In this document: positions 44,433 to 53,919 of the stretch, piece after piece
How the letters are laid out: each line of letters opens with the position of its first letter
Position numbering within the stretch: position 1 is the first letter of the stretch
Source: Boudabousia liubingyangii
Lineage (GTDB): Bacteria; Actinomycetota; Actinomycetes; Actinomycetales; Actinomycetaceae
DNA length: 64,000 nucleotides
Reading direction: 5' to 3'
NCBI RefSeq assembly: GCF_001907245.1
Contig: NZ_MQSU01000002.1
Location: forward strand, 434,001-498,000
The notes under the pieces: generated by a model
The model's database searches: none
Told to the model about the DNA's origin: nothing
The model's input: the letters and a program-made list of their open reading frames with translations, nothing else
Translations under genes and position numbers: made by a program

Positions 44433-45008
44433 TCAGTCCCACCATATCCACCACCCGTGTTCTAGCTTCCATGGCGGGATTATTGGCTCAATTTCGTCTG
44501 GTTCGTGTCCGTCGAAGGGCAATCCTAACTCTTCCGCAATGATTTCCCATCTTTCCGTTAGGGGACATCTATGTAGTTCAGGTTCTAACTCCTTGAGCTC
44601 CCGGTTGGGATAAACCACCATTGAATCGATTGAGAATCGCTCATCTGCCCGATACGGTCCCACGTAATATCCGCATAGTTCGACCGACCAGCTACTGTTG
44701 ACGCAACTCTTTAGTAAATCTCGAAGTGAAGGGGCGCAGTTTTGGTGGTCTTCTAGATACTTCGCCGGGGTAATCCTAAGCAGATCATGTGCGGTCTGCT
44801 TGGGCAGTCCTCGGAAAGTTCTAAAGGAGGGAACCGACCAGGTTTTTCCGCGTCCATCTCCCCAGAGCGAACCGTCATTTGAGTCATAACGTAGAGGGGT
44901 AAAAAAGGGCTCAAGAAGTTCCAGCACCCCACTCCTGATTGTCCAGCCGGTTTCAACTAAGCAGTTCTGGTTATCTTGTCCTTCAGGTTTTTGCACTTTC
45001 ATCTTCAC
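44433..45008 (-). CDS. Unrecognised protein encoded directly upstream of pyrD
   Basis: 191 residues, acidic, no signal peptide or membrane helix, no family I recognise. Seen: Trp-rich tail (HGWWIWWD at the C terminus), five Cys scattered through the middle, and GLPKQTAHDLLRITPAKYLE. GTG at 45008 follows GGAAGG by 10 bases; an in-frame ATG lies two codons later. The 7-base gap to pyrD indicates an operon, but a biochemical link is not evident. It is the most likely accessory gene in this part of the window. Confidence 0.65.
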   Translation of the reverse strand: MKMKVQKPEGQDNQNCLVETGWTIRSGVLELLEPFFTPLRYDSNDGSLWGDGRGKTWSVPSFRTFRGLPKQTAHDLLRITPAKYLEDHQNCAPSLRDLLKSCVNSSWSVELCGYYVGPYRADERFSIDSMVVYPNRELKELEPELHRCPLTERWEIIAEELGLPFDGHEPDEIEPIIPPWKLEHGWWIWWD

Positions 45009-45164
45009 GTTCTTATTGCCTTCCGTTTTGTGTTTATGTTCAAGGCAATCTTCACTTCTATACTCAAGGTAAAGCGCTGGAGAAATTTACAAATGTGGAA
45101 GGCCTACAATGTGGAATCAGGAGAATGATTTTTCAAGCTCCCTGCCTTGTGAGAGACTCTACCT

Positions 45165-46013
45165 GTGATTATTGAGATTAAAGATTTAAACGACACGCGG
45201 CTTGAAGTATTTACTAATATGACCGATGTCCGCCTACGAAAGCTTCTAGAATATGAACGAGGCGTTTTCATGGCGGAGTCTTTCAACGTCATCGATAGGG
45301 CTTTAAAATCTGGTTGTCAGCCCATTAGCTTTTTGCTCTCTGAACGCTGGCTTGAGACACTGCGCGATGTCTTATCACAGCATTTTTCCGCCTCTGAAAT
45401 TGAGCAGATTCCATTCTTTGTGGCCTCTGAAGATGTCCTCACCGAGTTAACCGGTTTCCACCTTCATCGAGGTGCGATTGGGGCCATGGAACGGCCTGCG
45501 TTAGCGCCGGTAAAGGACCTACTGTCAGATCCTCAGATTTCCCGTGTTTTGATTCTTGAAAACCTAGTAGACCATACGAATGTGGGAGCATGTTTCCGGT
45601 CAGCAGCTGCTTTAGGTATTGACGCAGTTTTGATCACGCCTAGCTGTGCTGACCCGCTATATCGTCGTTCGGTCCGGGTCTCTATGGGTGGCGTATTTCA
45701 GGTTCCGTGGACTCGGCTAGAAAAGTGGCCCGATCTGGATCTGCTAAGGGAACTTGGTTTCCGTTCTGCTGCTTTAGCACTGAGTGATAATGCGATTGAT
45801 TTAGATACGTTTAGTGACTCCTCAGTGGTCCAATCGCCAGATAGCAAACTGGCTTTAGTCATGGGCACCGAGGGTGACGGGTTAAAGAAGTCCACTATCG
45901 CAGGTTGCGACTATGTGGTTAAGATTCCGATGTCGGGCGACGTGGACTCTTTGAATGTGGCCGCGGCTAGTGCGGTAGCGATCTGGGCTACTCGAAAATC
46001 AACCAGCAATTAA
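45165..46013 (+). CDS. SpoU/TrmH family RNA 2'-O-methyltransferase
   Basis: 282 residues. An N-terminal substrate-binding domain (about 1-105, with RGVFMAESFNVIDRAL) precedes a SPOUT knot domain: ENLVDHTNVGACFRSAAALG, LITPSCADPLYRRSVRVSMGGV, LVMGTEGDGL and IPMSGDVDSLNVAAASAVA, which are motifs 1-3 of the family. Methylates ribose of rRNA or tRNA; target unknown. Start is GTG at 45165. Divergent from the unrecognised gene. Confidence 0.9.
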   Translation: MIIEIKDLNDTRLEVFTNMTDVRLRKLLEYERGVFMAESFNVIDRALKSGCQPISFLLSERWLETLRDVLSQHFSASEIEQIPFFVASEDVLTELTGFHLHRGAIGAMERPALAPVKDLLSDPQISRVLILENLVDHTNVGACFRSAAALGIDAVLITPSCADPLYRRSVRVSMGGVFQVPWTRLEKWPDLDLLRELGFRSAALALSDNAIDLDTFSDSSVVQSPDSKLALVMGTEGDGLKKSTIAGCDYVVKIPMSGDVDSLNVAAASAVAIWATRKSTSN

Positions 46014-46053
46014 CGTAAAGCAGAGACATACCTTCAAGGTCGGCTGCCTTTGC

Positions 46054-46893
46054 TTAGGCCAGTTCTGGGTACCGTCTAAGAGCAACGCCCTGTAGTTCCC
46101 TATCGACAACCTCGATTTTTCTATTAGTACCGTAGGTGACTAAACAGTGTGATAAGTGGTGTCGTCCATCTTTTATGTGCCCCTTGGGGTACGAGTCGCT
46201 TCGGCCCCCTAACGCGTGCACAATTGCCATTCCCCCAGCAATGTCCCAGGAGCTGATATAGCTGTAATAGGTTAGGTCTGCCCACCCCATTGCTACGTAG
46301 CACATTTGCAAGGCCGCCGGAGCCATCGCAACGTTAGAGGCTAGCGTCTTTTTCATTGCTAGGGAAGCCTCGGTAGTAGCTTCTTTATCTATGTTGTAAT
46401 CCCGCACAAGCGGAAAATAGGTTAAAGCTAAACAATCTTGAGTAGGGCGTTCAGCCGGTGGACTAACCGGCGTATCGTTAAACCATACTTGATCGCCGTC
46501 AGTCTTGAACTCCCAGCCCATGATTGGGGCATTAACTACTCCAACAATCAGCTTACCGTTTTGTTCGATACCAACGGTGGTGCAAAAGTTCGGAGATCCC
46601 GAGGCGAAAAAGCTGGTGCCGTCAATTGGATCGACATAACAGATGACGCTTGAGTCCCCGACTGATTCGCCCGATTCTTCCCCAACGATTGTGCATCCTG
46701 GAAGCTCTTTTAGTAGGACTTCCTTAATGATTTCTTCGGTTTGTTTATCGTGCTTGGTAACGATATCGTGCGGGTCAGTTTTATATTCGCGTTCGATTCC
46801 GGAGCGATCAATTGTTCGCAGGTATTCAGCAGCTTTATCAGTGGCGGCTTTGGCGGCCGCCATAAGTTCAGCACCGGTGTATTGAGATTTCAT
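46054..46893 (-). CDS. Inositol monophosphatase family protein
   Basis: 279 residues. Metal-binding motifs: DIVTKHDKQTE near residue 45, GEESGES near residue 73, DPIDGTSFFASG near residue 92, and SWDIAGGMAIVHALGG near residue 220. Substrate may be inositol-1-phosphate, a nucleotide (CysQ/PAP-like) or histidinol phosphate; not resolvable from sequence. It begins 49 bases downstream of a terminator that follows tRNA-Ala. Confidence 0.88.
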   Translation of the reverse strand: MKSQYTGAELMAAAKAATDKAAEYLRTIDRSGIEREYKTDPHDIVTKHDKQTEEIIKEVLLKELPGCTIVGEESGESVGDSSVICYVDPIDGTSFFASGSPNFCTTVGIEQNGKLIVGVVNAPIMGWEFKTDGDQVWFNDTPVSPPAERPTQDCLALTYFPLVRDYNIDKEATTEASLAMKKTLASNVAMAPAALQMCYVAMGWADLTYYSYISSWDIAGGMAIVHALGGRSDSYPKGHIKDGRHHLSHCLVTYGTNRKIEVVDRELQGVALRRYPELA

Positions 46894-46941
46894 TTCTGTG
46901 ACTCCGGATCTTACTTAACGTCGTTGTTATTCGGATAAATA

Positions 46942-46966
46942 AAAAACCGCACAAAGTGCGGTTTTT
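46942..46966 (-). terminator. Terminator downstream of tRNA-Ala
   Basis: Perfect 11-bp arms (46942-46952 and 46956-46966) with a 3-base loop. Read on the minus strand it ends CGGTTTTTT, a textbook Rho-independent terminator 5 bases after the tRNA 3' end. Confidence 0.88.
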
Positions 46967-46971
46967 AATCG

Positions 46972-47044
46972 TGGAGCTAAGGGGATTCGAACCCCTGACC
47001 TCTTCCATGCCATGGAAGCGCGCTACCAACTGCGCCATAGCCCC
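46972..47044 (-). tRNA. tRNA-Ala (anticodon GGC)
   Basis: 73 bases without an encoded CCA. The acceptor stem GGGGCTA pairs with TAGCTCC, giving the G3:U70 wobble that is the alanine identity element; discriminator A. D arm GCGC...GCGC, anticodon stem CTTCC/GGAAG around loop ATGGCAT with GGC at 34-36, T arm AGGGG-TTCGAAT-CCCCT. Reads GCC and GCU codons. Its terminator follows immediately. Confidence 0.97.
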
Positions 47045-47199
47045 GAAAGTAAATCTAAGATTTAACTTTTAAGCTTCGTTTTTCAACGGATTCAACTATA
47101 ACGGCAGCTGCATTCTCCTGCAAGTTAAAGCAGTGTGAGACAGATTTCTTTAGCTGTAAAGCCGCTAGTTAGCTAAAAAAGTAAACCGTTTATTTACCT

Positions 47200-47577
47200 T
47201 CAGTCTTGAGTTGCCGCTTCGGGAAGCTGCAAATCGACACGCGGCCCGTCGGCCCATAGCCGTTCCAGGTCATAGAAATCGCGATCCTCTTGCAAGAAAA
47301 CGTGAATCACTAGATGGTCGTAATCTTGCAGAATCCAACGAGCCTGGTCATGTCCTTCACGACGCAAGCGCTTATGCCCGGCTTTGAGCATCGCTTCATC
47401 TACGGCATCGGCCACGGCTCGCACACCTCGATCCGAGTCCGCCGATAGAACTAGGAAAATATCAGTCAAAAAGACACGTTCAGAGACGTCGATGGCGACG
47501 GGGTCGATAGCCCCTCGTTCAAGAGCTGCTTCGGTTGCTAGGCGTGCTAGTTCAATGCTGATTTCTGAGGCAGTCAA
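47200..47577 (-). CDS. rsfS: Ribosome silencing factor RsfS
   Basis: 125 residues, DUF143 fold. Binds L14 on the 50S subunit and blocks joining in poor nutrient conditions. Signature segments: VFLTDIFLVLSADSDRGVRAVADAVDEAM near residue 30 and DYDHLVIHVFLQEDRDFYDLERLW near residue 85. It lies 54 bases downstream of nadD, the usual actinobacterial order nadD-rsfS. Confidence 0.93.
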   Translation of the reverse strand: MTASEISIELARLATEAALERGAIDPVAIDVSERVFLTDIFLVLSADSDRGVRAVADAVDEAMLKAGHKRLRREGHDQARWILQDYDHLVIHVFLQEDRDFYDLERLWADGPRVDLQLPEAATQD

Positions 47578-47631
47578 ATTGCTTCCTTCGTAGAAGTTAC
47601 TTACCTCTTAAAGATATCACGTGCCGGTCAG

Positions 47632-48264
47632 CTACTGTTTGTATAGTTCGTTCTTTTGAATGTATTGTACGACTCCATCTGGCACCAAATACCAGACGGG
47701 CTGCCCCTCTTGCACTCTTGTCCGGCAGTCAGTTGAAGAAATGGCCATTGCCGGTACTTCTACGAGGCTGACTCTGCCTTGGATCTCTTCAGGGACATCG
47801 AGTTTGTAGCCTGGTCGCGTAACCCCCACGAAATGCGCCATTTCGAGTAGTTTTTTGGCATCCTTCCACTCCAAGATTCGCGCTAGTGCGTCAGCTCCGG
47901 TGATAAAGAAGGCTTCCACTTCTTCACAGGTACCAAAAAGATCGGTTAGGGTATCGACAGTGTAGGTCACTCCCCCACGGTCAATGTCTACTCTAGAGAC
48001 GCTGAACCTTGGGTTTGAGGCGGTGGCAATAACCGTCATTAAATAGCGGTCTTCTGCTGCCGTGATTTTTCTTCCCTGTTTGAAAGGCTGGGTGGCGGCA
48101 GGTACGAAAATAACTTCGTCAAGGTTAAAGGCGGCTTGAACCCCCGAGGCTGCAACTAGGTGTCCGTGGTGGATGGGGTCAAAGGTTCCTCCCATGACGC
48201 CAATTCGTTTCTTTTTGGGGCACGGATTCGACTTTTGTTCCTGGGGCTGAGTTTCGGTTTCCAT
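47632..48264 (-). CDS. nadD: Nicotinate-nucleotide adenylyltransferase
   Basis: About 210 residues; makes nicotinate adenine dinucleotide in NAD synthesis. [15 protein letters not shown] (nucleotide-binding, GxFxPxHxxH-like) follows a 20-residue basic lead; the ending carries SSTDCRTRV, the ISSTxxR motif. ATG at 48264 was chosen because AGGTGG lies about 10 bases upstream; a longer frame reaches 48303. It is divergent from the DeoR-type gene and starts the nadD-rsfS pair. Confidence 0.92.
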   Translation of the reverse strand: METETQPQEQKSNPCPKKKRIGVMGGTFDPIHHGHLVAASGVQAAFNLDEVIFVPAATQPFKQGRKITAAEDRYLMTVIATASNPRFSVSRVDIDRGGVTYTVDTLTDLFGTCEEVEAFFITGADALARILEWKDAKKLLEMAHFVGVTRPGYKLDVPEEIQGRVSLVEVPAMAISSTDCRTRVQEGQPVWYLVPDGVVQYIQKNELYKQ

Positions 48265-48349
48265 GGTTCCATTCCACCTGTTCGTGGCCTTCTTTAGATT
48301 CAACTAGGGAAAATTCTATCAGTAGTCTCGAATAGAAGTAGATTACTTG

Positions 48350-48355
48350 TATAAT
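48350..48355 (+). promoter_or_regulatory. Candidate -10 element of the DeoR-gnpA unit
   Basis: TATAAT at 48350-48355, a perfect -10 hexamer, with no convincing -35 at 17-18 bases. A small hairpin (GGGCT 48368-48372, AGCCC 48381-48385) lies in the leader and could be an operator. AAGGGG precedes the ATG at 48413. Confidence 0.4.
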
Positions 48356-48412
48356 ATTGCTTTATCTGGGCTTTGCCTTTAGCCCAACAACGTGGTTACT
48401 TAAGGGGATTGC

Positions 48413-49221
48413 ATGAACCGCTCCGAACGGCTAGGACGCTTGGCGGATATTGTCATTGAGCGTTCAGTTGTCTCAATTGACGAACTTGTTTCCATCTTGC
48501 ATGTTTCTGGCGCCACTATTCGACGTGACCTTGACGCGCTAGCAAAACAACAACTTATTACGAGGACGCGTGGAGGTGCACGAGCAAATGCATCTTCCGG
48601 AGATTTACCCCTTCGATATCGTGCTTCTAAACACTCGGATGAGAAACAGGCTCTGGCCTGTCATGCGGTTGATTTAGTTCTTCCCGGTTCAACCATTGCT
48701 TTGAACGGTGGCACAACGATGACGGAGGTAGCTTTAGAATTAGGGATCCGCTCGGATGAGGACCCAGAGTTCGCCCGTAATCCCGTGACGGTTGTGACGA
48801 ATGCGGTTAACATTGCCAATGACCTGACGCTCCGTTCGAATATTCGCGTAGTGGTCACAGGTGGCGTAGCGCGCACCCGTTCCTATGAACTGGTGGGACC
48901 TCTGGCCGCCTTGATCCTTCCCCATATTAATATCGATCTGGCATTTTTGGCTTGGATGCGATTGTCGCTGGAGATGGTTTCTACGCCGACAATGCTGAAG
49001 AAGTAGCCATTAGTCAAGCCATGATTAACCGTGCCCGCTATACAGTGGCGGTTGCCGACCATACCAAAGCGGAAGCTACGGCATTCGCAAAAATTTGTAG
49101 TTTTTCTGAGATCAATGAACTTTTGATTGGTCCTGGCGTTGATGCTGAAGTCTTAACGTCTATTAGGAATCAGGGAGTTAAGATTTGGACTCCTAAAAAG
49201 GCCTTTAAGGAGGGCAAGTAA
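48413..49221 (+). pseudogene. DeoR-family sugar regulator, frame broken at 48944-48951
   Basis: The frame from 48413 encodes the N-terminal helix-turn-helix (ELVSILHVSGATIRRDLDAL) and about two thirds of the sugar-phosphate-binding domain, then ends at 49006. The rest (LDAIVAGDGFYADNAEE onward) is in the -1 frame from about 48949 to 49221. Joined, they give about 269 residues, a normal DeoR length (GlpR/FruR type). One missing base in the TTTTTGG tract explains it; a sequencing slip, a real mutation or programmed slippage are all possible. The 3' stop overlaps the gnpA start (TAATG), so it probably controls that gene. Confidence 0.85.
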
Positions 49222-51401
49222 TGGCAAAAGGTCGAGTAACCCTGCCCATTGAAACCGGTATGGATGAAGAAATTAAGGAATTGATGGAGCGCCTGGGTGC
49301 GGACGCAGTTCGTAATTCAGACGGTACGGAACTTCCTGAAGTTGCTTCGGAACTCTTCGCTAAGGTCTACTCTACTTATTTCCCAGCCCGGGGCGATAAC
49401 CTCTGGGCCAAATCTCGCCCGAATGATCGCACCCATTTCTATTTGATGTCTGATCGTGTCACGGCACTCTCTGAGGAGCCGCTAGAGATTGATATCATGT
49501 CAGGCTATTTTGACCAGCAGGTAAAGCCCGATACCACGGTCGACCTTGAGCGAATGTGGCAGGCACATGACCGCACGACCGGCGCTCTGCTCCCCTTCGA
49601 TGCCTGGAAACTCGGCGAGGATCAGCGCACCGTAACCATCTTGAATCCACAGATAGGTCATGTCTATACGGTTAATTTCTTTGCCCAGCAGATCTGGGAC
49701 TCGACTCAGATGTATAACTACATCACGAATGATTGGCATCTTGACCCGAAACGCGAAAAGGAGATGCCCTTCGATGTTCGTGTTCCCGAGTCTTGGGAGC
49801 ATATGAAACAGCAGCTTCAAGTCTGGTGTGAAGCGCACCCGGAAGTCGACGTGGTCCGTTTTACGACTTTCTTCTACCATTTCACCTTGGTCTTTAACCA
49901 GGTAGGGAAAGAAAAGTTCGTAGATTGGTTTGGTTATTCAGCCTCTGTTTCGGTAGCAGCTCTAGATGAGTTCGAGGCTGAATATGGTTACCGACTATTT
50001 GCCGAAGACTTTATCGACGAGGGCTATTACAACAATCCCTTCCGACTGCCCACGAAGCGTTATCTAGATTGGCTGGACTTCCAACATCGTTTTGTGACCA
50101 GCCGTGCAGCAGAACTTGTCAGAATCACTCATGAGGCCGGTAAAGAAGCCATCATGTTCCTAGGTGACAACTGGATTGGGATGGAGCCCTACGGCCCGCA
50201 CTTCCCAGAAGTACAACTTGATGCAGTCGTAGGTTCGGTTGGTTCCGCTGCGACCTGTCGGATGATCAGTGATATTCCTGGCGTTCGTTATACCGAGGGA
50301 CGCTTCCTACCCTACTTTTTCCCAGATGTATTTAATCCGGAGGGTGATCCCATTGGAGAAGCTAACAGGTCTTGGCTCGATGCCCGCCGGGCAATCGTCC
50401 GCTCTCCCCTAGATCGGATGGGATATGGCGGTTATCTCTCACTGGCGGTCAAGTTCCCCGAGTTCGTGAACCGAGTAGAAGCTATCTGTGCTGAGTTCCG
50501 TGAGATCCACGAGAATTCCGGTGGCATACGTCCCGCAAATGCGCCTTTTAAGGTGGCAATTCTTAATGCTTGGGGACGTAAACGTTCGTGGCAGACCCAT
50601 ATGGTTGCTCACGCTCTGTGGTACAAGCAGATCTATACCTATCTAGGTGTTTTAGAAGCCTTAGCTGGCCTACCTTTTGAGGTTGAGTTCCTCTCCTTTG
50701 ATGACCTCACCGAGGGCGTTCCTAATGAGGTTGGCGTGATTCTTAACTGCGGTAGTGCCAATACAGCATTTTCTGGCGGTGAGCGTTGGGCTGATCCTAA
50801 ACTGCAGCAAACCATCCGCAAATGGGTTGCTGAAGGTGGCGCTTTTATCGGTGTTGGAGAGCCCTCAGCTCACGCTGCCAATGGTGCTTTCTTGCAACTC
50901 TCTGATGTCTTAGGGGTTGAACGAGAAATCCACTGGTCTTTGAATACAGATAAGTACTTTAACGAGACTGTCGAGCATTTCATTACTCGCGATCTGGATG
51001 AGGATTTTGATCCGGGCGAGGGCGCCGGCGATGTTTTCGCCACGTCTTCAGACACCCAGATTCTGGCTTTTAAGGATGGGTCAGTTCAGATCGCCGCGCA
51101 TGATTACGGTTTGGGCCGCGCGGTTTACTTCGCTGGCTTACCTTATAGCTCATTGAACTCGCGTCTGCTGCATCGGGCGATCTATTGGGCAGCACGCCGG
51201 GAACAGCGTTTTGAGTTGGATTGGGTTTGTGAAAACCCTGCTTGTGAAGTCGCCTATTATCCTTCCGAACGGAAATTCTTGGTTTACAACAATACTGAAG
51301 AAACCCAGGCTACGAAGGTCTTCGGTGGTGGGAAGGAGTACCATGTGCACCTTGCTGCTGCTGGCTATCACTGGGGAGATGTTGAGAACGAGGCTATCTA
51401 G
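49221..51401 (+). CDS. gnpA: 1,3-beta-galactosyl-N-acetylhexosamine phosphorylase (GH112)
   Basis: 726 residues. Phosphorolyses galacto-N-biose (mucin core 1) and/or lacto-N-biose to galactose-1-phosphate and N-acetylhexosamine in the cytosol, saving one ATP equivalent. Full-length GH112: a GYFDQQV and FDAWKLGEDQRTVTILNPQIGHVY start, VRFTTFFYHFTLVFN, the MFLGDNWIGMEPYG segment with the general-acid Asp, then VKFPEFVN and a C-terminal beta domain. Translationally coupled to the DeoR-type gene. No transporter, N-acetylhexosamine kinase or epimerase genes are adjacent; the pathway must be completed elsewhere. Confidence 0.93.
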   Translation: MAKGRVTLPIETGMDEEIKELMERLGADAVRNSDGTELPEVASELFAKVYSTYFPARGDNLWAKSRPNDRTHFYLMSDRVTALSEEPLEIDIMSGYFDQQVKPDTTVDLERMWQAHDRTTGALLPFDAWKLGEDQRTVTILNPQIGHVYTVNFFAQQIWDSTQMYNYITNDWHLDPKREKEMPFDVRVPESWEHMKQQLQVWCEAHPEVDVVRFTTFFYHFTLVFNQVGKEKFVDWFGYSASVSVAALDEFEAEYGYRLFAEDFIDEGYYNNPFRLPTKRYLDWLDFQHRFVTSRAAELVRITHEAGKEAIMFLGDNWIGMEPYGPHFPEVQLDAVVGSVGSAATCRMISDIPGVRYTEGRFLPYFFPDVFNPEGDPIGEANRSWLDARRAIVRSPLDRMGYGGYLSLAVKFPEFVNRVEAICAEFREIHENSGGIRPANAPFKVAILNAWGRKRSWQTHMVAHALWYKQIYTYLGVLEALAGLPFEVEFLSFDDLTEGVPNEVGVILNCGSANTAFSGGERWADPKLQQTIRKWVAEGGAFIGVGEPSAHAANGAFLQLSDVLGVEREIHWSLNTDKYFNETVEHFITRDLDEDFDPGEGAGDVFATSSDTQILAFKDGSVQIAAHDYGLGRAVYFAGLPYSSLNSRLLHRAIYWAARREQRFELDWVCENPACEVAYYPSERKFLVYNNTEETQATKVFGGGKEYHVHLAAAGYHWGDVENEAI

Positions 51402-51423
51402 GCGTTCTTTCTTCAGATAGAAG

Positions 51424-51461
51424 TATGTCGCTGGGACGGTTTTAATCGACCCAGCGACATA
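51424..51461. terminator. Terminator after gnpA
   Basis: 12-bp arms TATGTCGCTGGG (51424-51435) and its complement (51450-51461), AT-rich loop, followed by TATTTATCGTTTTT. Begins 23 bases after the gnpA stop. Confidence 0.8.
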
Positions 51462-51541
51462 TATTTATCGTTTTTCACCTATTTAGACGTGCCCTTTAGC
51501 TAGAACCGGGCGGTGCGTCTTTGAGTTCTTAGGAATAACGC

Positions 51542-53056
51542 TCAGTCCTCTGGTTCGGTCCAGATTCCAGCCTCACGTTCCGTCCATAGTTCTTCACGAG
51601 CAGCGGCTTTAGCGTCCATTCGAGCATAGTATTCAGCGCGCTTTTCTTCACGTGTCTTTCGAGTATTTTCTTCGAGACGCAAGTCAGTTCCGCGGGCACC
51701 TAGGAGTTCTGCACCGGTTTGCATGGTGGGCTCCCAATCGAAGATCACGCCTCCGTCCATGGGACCGATCACGACGGTGACACCAGGGGTTGCTCCAGCT
51801 TCAAAGAGTTGTTCTTCCACGCCGGCTCGAGCTAGACGATCAGCTAGGTAACCGATTGCCTCGTCATTTGCGAAGTCAGTCTGTTTAACCCAGCGTTCCG
51901 GGCGTCTACCGCGCACCTGGAAGATCTGCTCACCATTGGCGTGAAGTTCCCTAACAGTAATCTCTTGGTCTTCGTTCTCGGCTGGACGTAGGATAACTGC
52001 TTCATCTTCGAGCTGCGGCAGCTTGGCACGTTCCTTTTCTACCAGTTCCCCTAGTGCGTAGGTGAGCTTGGAGAGTCCCTGGTGAGCTAGAGCGCTGATT
52101 TCGAAAACTGGGTAGCCAAGTTCTTTTAACTCGTCGCGCACCATGTCAGCTAGGGCCGCACCGTCAGGGACGTCGGTCTTGTTTAGTACGATCACTCGTG
52201 GCCGCTCGGTTAGAGGCACATAGCCTTCGACAGTACCTAGATCACTGGAGTATTCGGCGAGTTCAGCCTCTAGGGCTTTGAGGTCATTAACCGGATCTCG
52301 GTCAGTTTCCAAAGTGGCCGTATCAAGGATGTGGACGATAACGGTGCATCGTTCAATGTGTCTTAAGAATTCGTGGCCTAGGCCTTTTCCTTGTGCGGCG
52401 CCGGGGATTAGCCCGGGTACGTCGGCGATAGTGTATCGGTATTGACCAGCCTGCACTACGCCTAGGTTTGGCACTAGGGTGGTAAACGGGTAGTCGGCGA
52501 TCTTCGGGCGGGCTGCAGAAACTGCGGCGATTAGCGATGATTTGCCGGCAGAGGGGAAGCCAACTAGTGCCACATCCGCAACTGATTTAAGTTCGAGCCG
52601 GTATTCGCCTTCTTCGCCGGGTTCGCCTAGCAGGGCAAAGCCGGGAGCTTTGCGTCGTTTGGAGGCAAGGGCAGCGTTTCCACGTCCGCCTGTACCGCCG
52701 GCAGCGGCGATAAACCGGGTACCAGGAGCAGTAAGGTCAGCTAGGATCTTCCCATTCTGATTCTTTACTACAGTACCCGGGGGTACGGGTAGGATTAGAT
52801 CTTCACCGTTTTTTCCATGCCGGAAGTCACCCATTCCAGGCTGCCCATTGGTAGCGCGTCGGTGAGGTTGACGGTGGAAGGCAAGCAGGGTGGTTTCTTG
52901 GGGATCGACTTCGAGGATGACATCTCCCCCACGACCTCCGTTCCCACCATCGGGTCCACCTAGAGGCTTGAACTTTTCCCGGTGTACAGAGGCACAACCA
53001 TGCCCACCGTTTCCTCCGGCAGCATATAGCGTTATCGCATCAACGAAGCTAGGCAC
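51542..53056 (-). CDS. obg: Obg family GTPase
   Basis: 504 residues. The Gly-rich Obg fold (1-160: [34 protein letters not shown]), then the G domain: [13 protein letters not shown] (G1), [22 protein letters not shown] (G3), LNKTDV (G4), and finally an OCT domain near residues 360-440 and a charged C-terminal tail longer than in E. coli. It associates with the large ribosomal subunit and stringent response. 95 bases downstream of rpmA; an attenuator-like hairpin lies in the gap. Confidence 0.95.
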   Translation of the reverse strand: MPSFVDAITLYAAGGNGGHGCASVHREKFKPLGGPDGGNGGRGGDVILEVDPQETTLLAFHRQPHRRATNGQPGMGDFRHGKNGEDLILPVPPGTVVKNQNGKILADLTAPGTRFIAAAGGTGGRGNAALASKRRKAPGFALLGEPGEEGEYRLELKSVADVALVGFPSAGKSSLIAAVSAARPKIADYPFTTLVPNLGVVQAGQYRYTIADVPGLIPGAAQGKGLGHEFLRHIERCTVIVHILDTATLETDRDPVNDLKALEAELAEYSSDLGTVEGYVPLTERPRVIVLNKTDVPDGAALADMVRDELKELGYPVFEISALAHQGLSKLTYALGELVEKERAKLPQLEDEAVILRPAENEDQEITVRELHANGEQIFQVRGRRPERWVKQTDFANDEAIGYLADRLARAGVEEQLFEAGATPGVTVVIGPMDGGVIFDWEPTMQTGAELLGARGTDLRLEENTRKTREEKRAEYYARMDAKAAAREELWTEREAGIWTEPED

Positions 53057-53104
53057 GATTATCTCCTCAGTTTGGTTTGTTTAAAGTTTATGGGGCATGG
53101 CTAA

Positions 53105-53132
53105 AGGGCGCACGACAAGTGCCGTGCGCCCT
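53105..53132 (-). terminator. Hairpin between rpmA and obg
   Basis: 10-bp arms AGGGCGCACG (53105-53114) and its complement (53123-53132), 19 bases beyond the rpmA stop. Only a short CCCTTTAG follows on the minus strand, so it may attenuate rather than stop transcription into obg. Confidence 0.6.
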
Positions 53133-53151
53133 ATAAGCTTTAAAGTGTCGT

Positions 53152-53403
53152 TCAGGCCGAAACCACGTTGACAACGCGACGACCGCGGTGTGAGCCGAAT
53201 TCAACGGCGCCAGCGGCAGTTGCGAATAGAGTGTCATCCTTGCCGCGGCCAACGTTGTTGCCCGGGTGGAAGTGGGTGCCACGCTGGCGGACGATGATTT
53301 CGCCTGCGCCAACAATTTCGCCACCGTAACGCTTAACGCCTAGACGCTGTGCGTTCGAATCACGACCGTTCTTGGAGGAACCAAGACCTTTCTTATGTGC
53401 CAT
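53152..53403 (-). CDS. rpmA: 50S ribosomal protein L27
   Basis: 83 residues, near consensus: [25 protein letters not shown] start, then a [28 protein letters not shown] core. No removable N-terminal extension. Between rplU (29 bases upstream) and obg, the standard order. Confidence 0.97.
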   Translation of the reverse strand: MAHKKGLGSSKNGRDSNAQRLGVKRYGGEIVGAGEIIVRQRGTHFHPGNNVGRGKDDTLFATAAGAVEFGSHRGRRVVNVVSA

Positions 53404-53432
53404 TGGAAACTACCTTTCTTTCCTGGACTAGA

Positions 53433-53753
53433 TCACTTAATACCGGTGATCTTGACCGTCGTTAGCTTCTGGCGGTGACCCATACGCTTACGGTAGCCGG
53501 TCTTGTTCTTGTACTTAATGATAGAAATCTTAGGACCCTTCGCCGGGGACAGAACCTCAGCGGTAACGGTGACCTTCTCAAGTTCTTTAGCTCCGGTGGT
53601 GACCTTGTCACCATCGACCAACATCAGCGGCTGGAAGTCGACAGTTTCGCCGACCTCAGCAGCCAGCTTGTCGACGACGACGACATCACCGACGGACACC
53701 TTTTCCTGTCGGCCGCCGGCCTTGACAATCGCGTAGACCACGTTGCTGCTCAT
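53433..53753 (-). CDS. rplU: 50S ribosomal protein L21
   Basis: 106 residues with the L21 signature ([38 protein letters not shown]). First gene of rplU-rpmA-obg on the minus strand. A promoter-like pair lies about 74-102 bases upstream of the start. Confidence 0.96.
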   Translation of the reverse strand: MSSNVVYAIVKAGGRQEKVSVGDVVVVDKLAAEVGETVDFQPLMLVDGDKVTTGAKELEKVTVTAEVLSPAKGPKISIIKYKNKTGYRKRMGHRQKLTTVKITGIK

Positions 53754-53826
53754 CTCTTTTAGAAATCGAATACTTACATGTTTGGGTTGATCAAGCGAAT
53801 TACGCTTTTATCAACACCGAGTTACA

Positions 53827-53855
53827 AATCTACTGTATTTTTTGCTTTTCAGCAA
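53827..53855 (-). promoter_or_regulatory. Candidate rplU promoter
   Basis: On the minus strand TTGCTG (53850-53855) and TAGATT (53827-53832) with a 17-base spacer, leaving a leader of about 65 bases before rplU. It sits beyond the rne stop, fitting a ribosomal-protein promoter separate from rne. Confidence 0.4.
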
Positions 53856-53919
53856 ACCGCGAGGGGCGTGTTGTCACGTCTGCCACTATGGCCTTGCGCA
53901 CGCTTTTCGGGTTTTTATA

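Noticed and set aside
53785-53795. FNR-like TTGATCAAG upstream of rplU
   Set aside because: The two halves touch without the 4-base spacer of an FNR site, and rplU is not an expected target.
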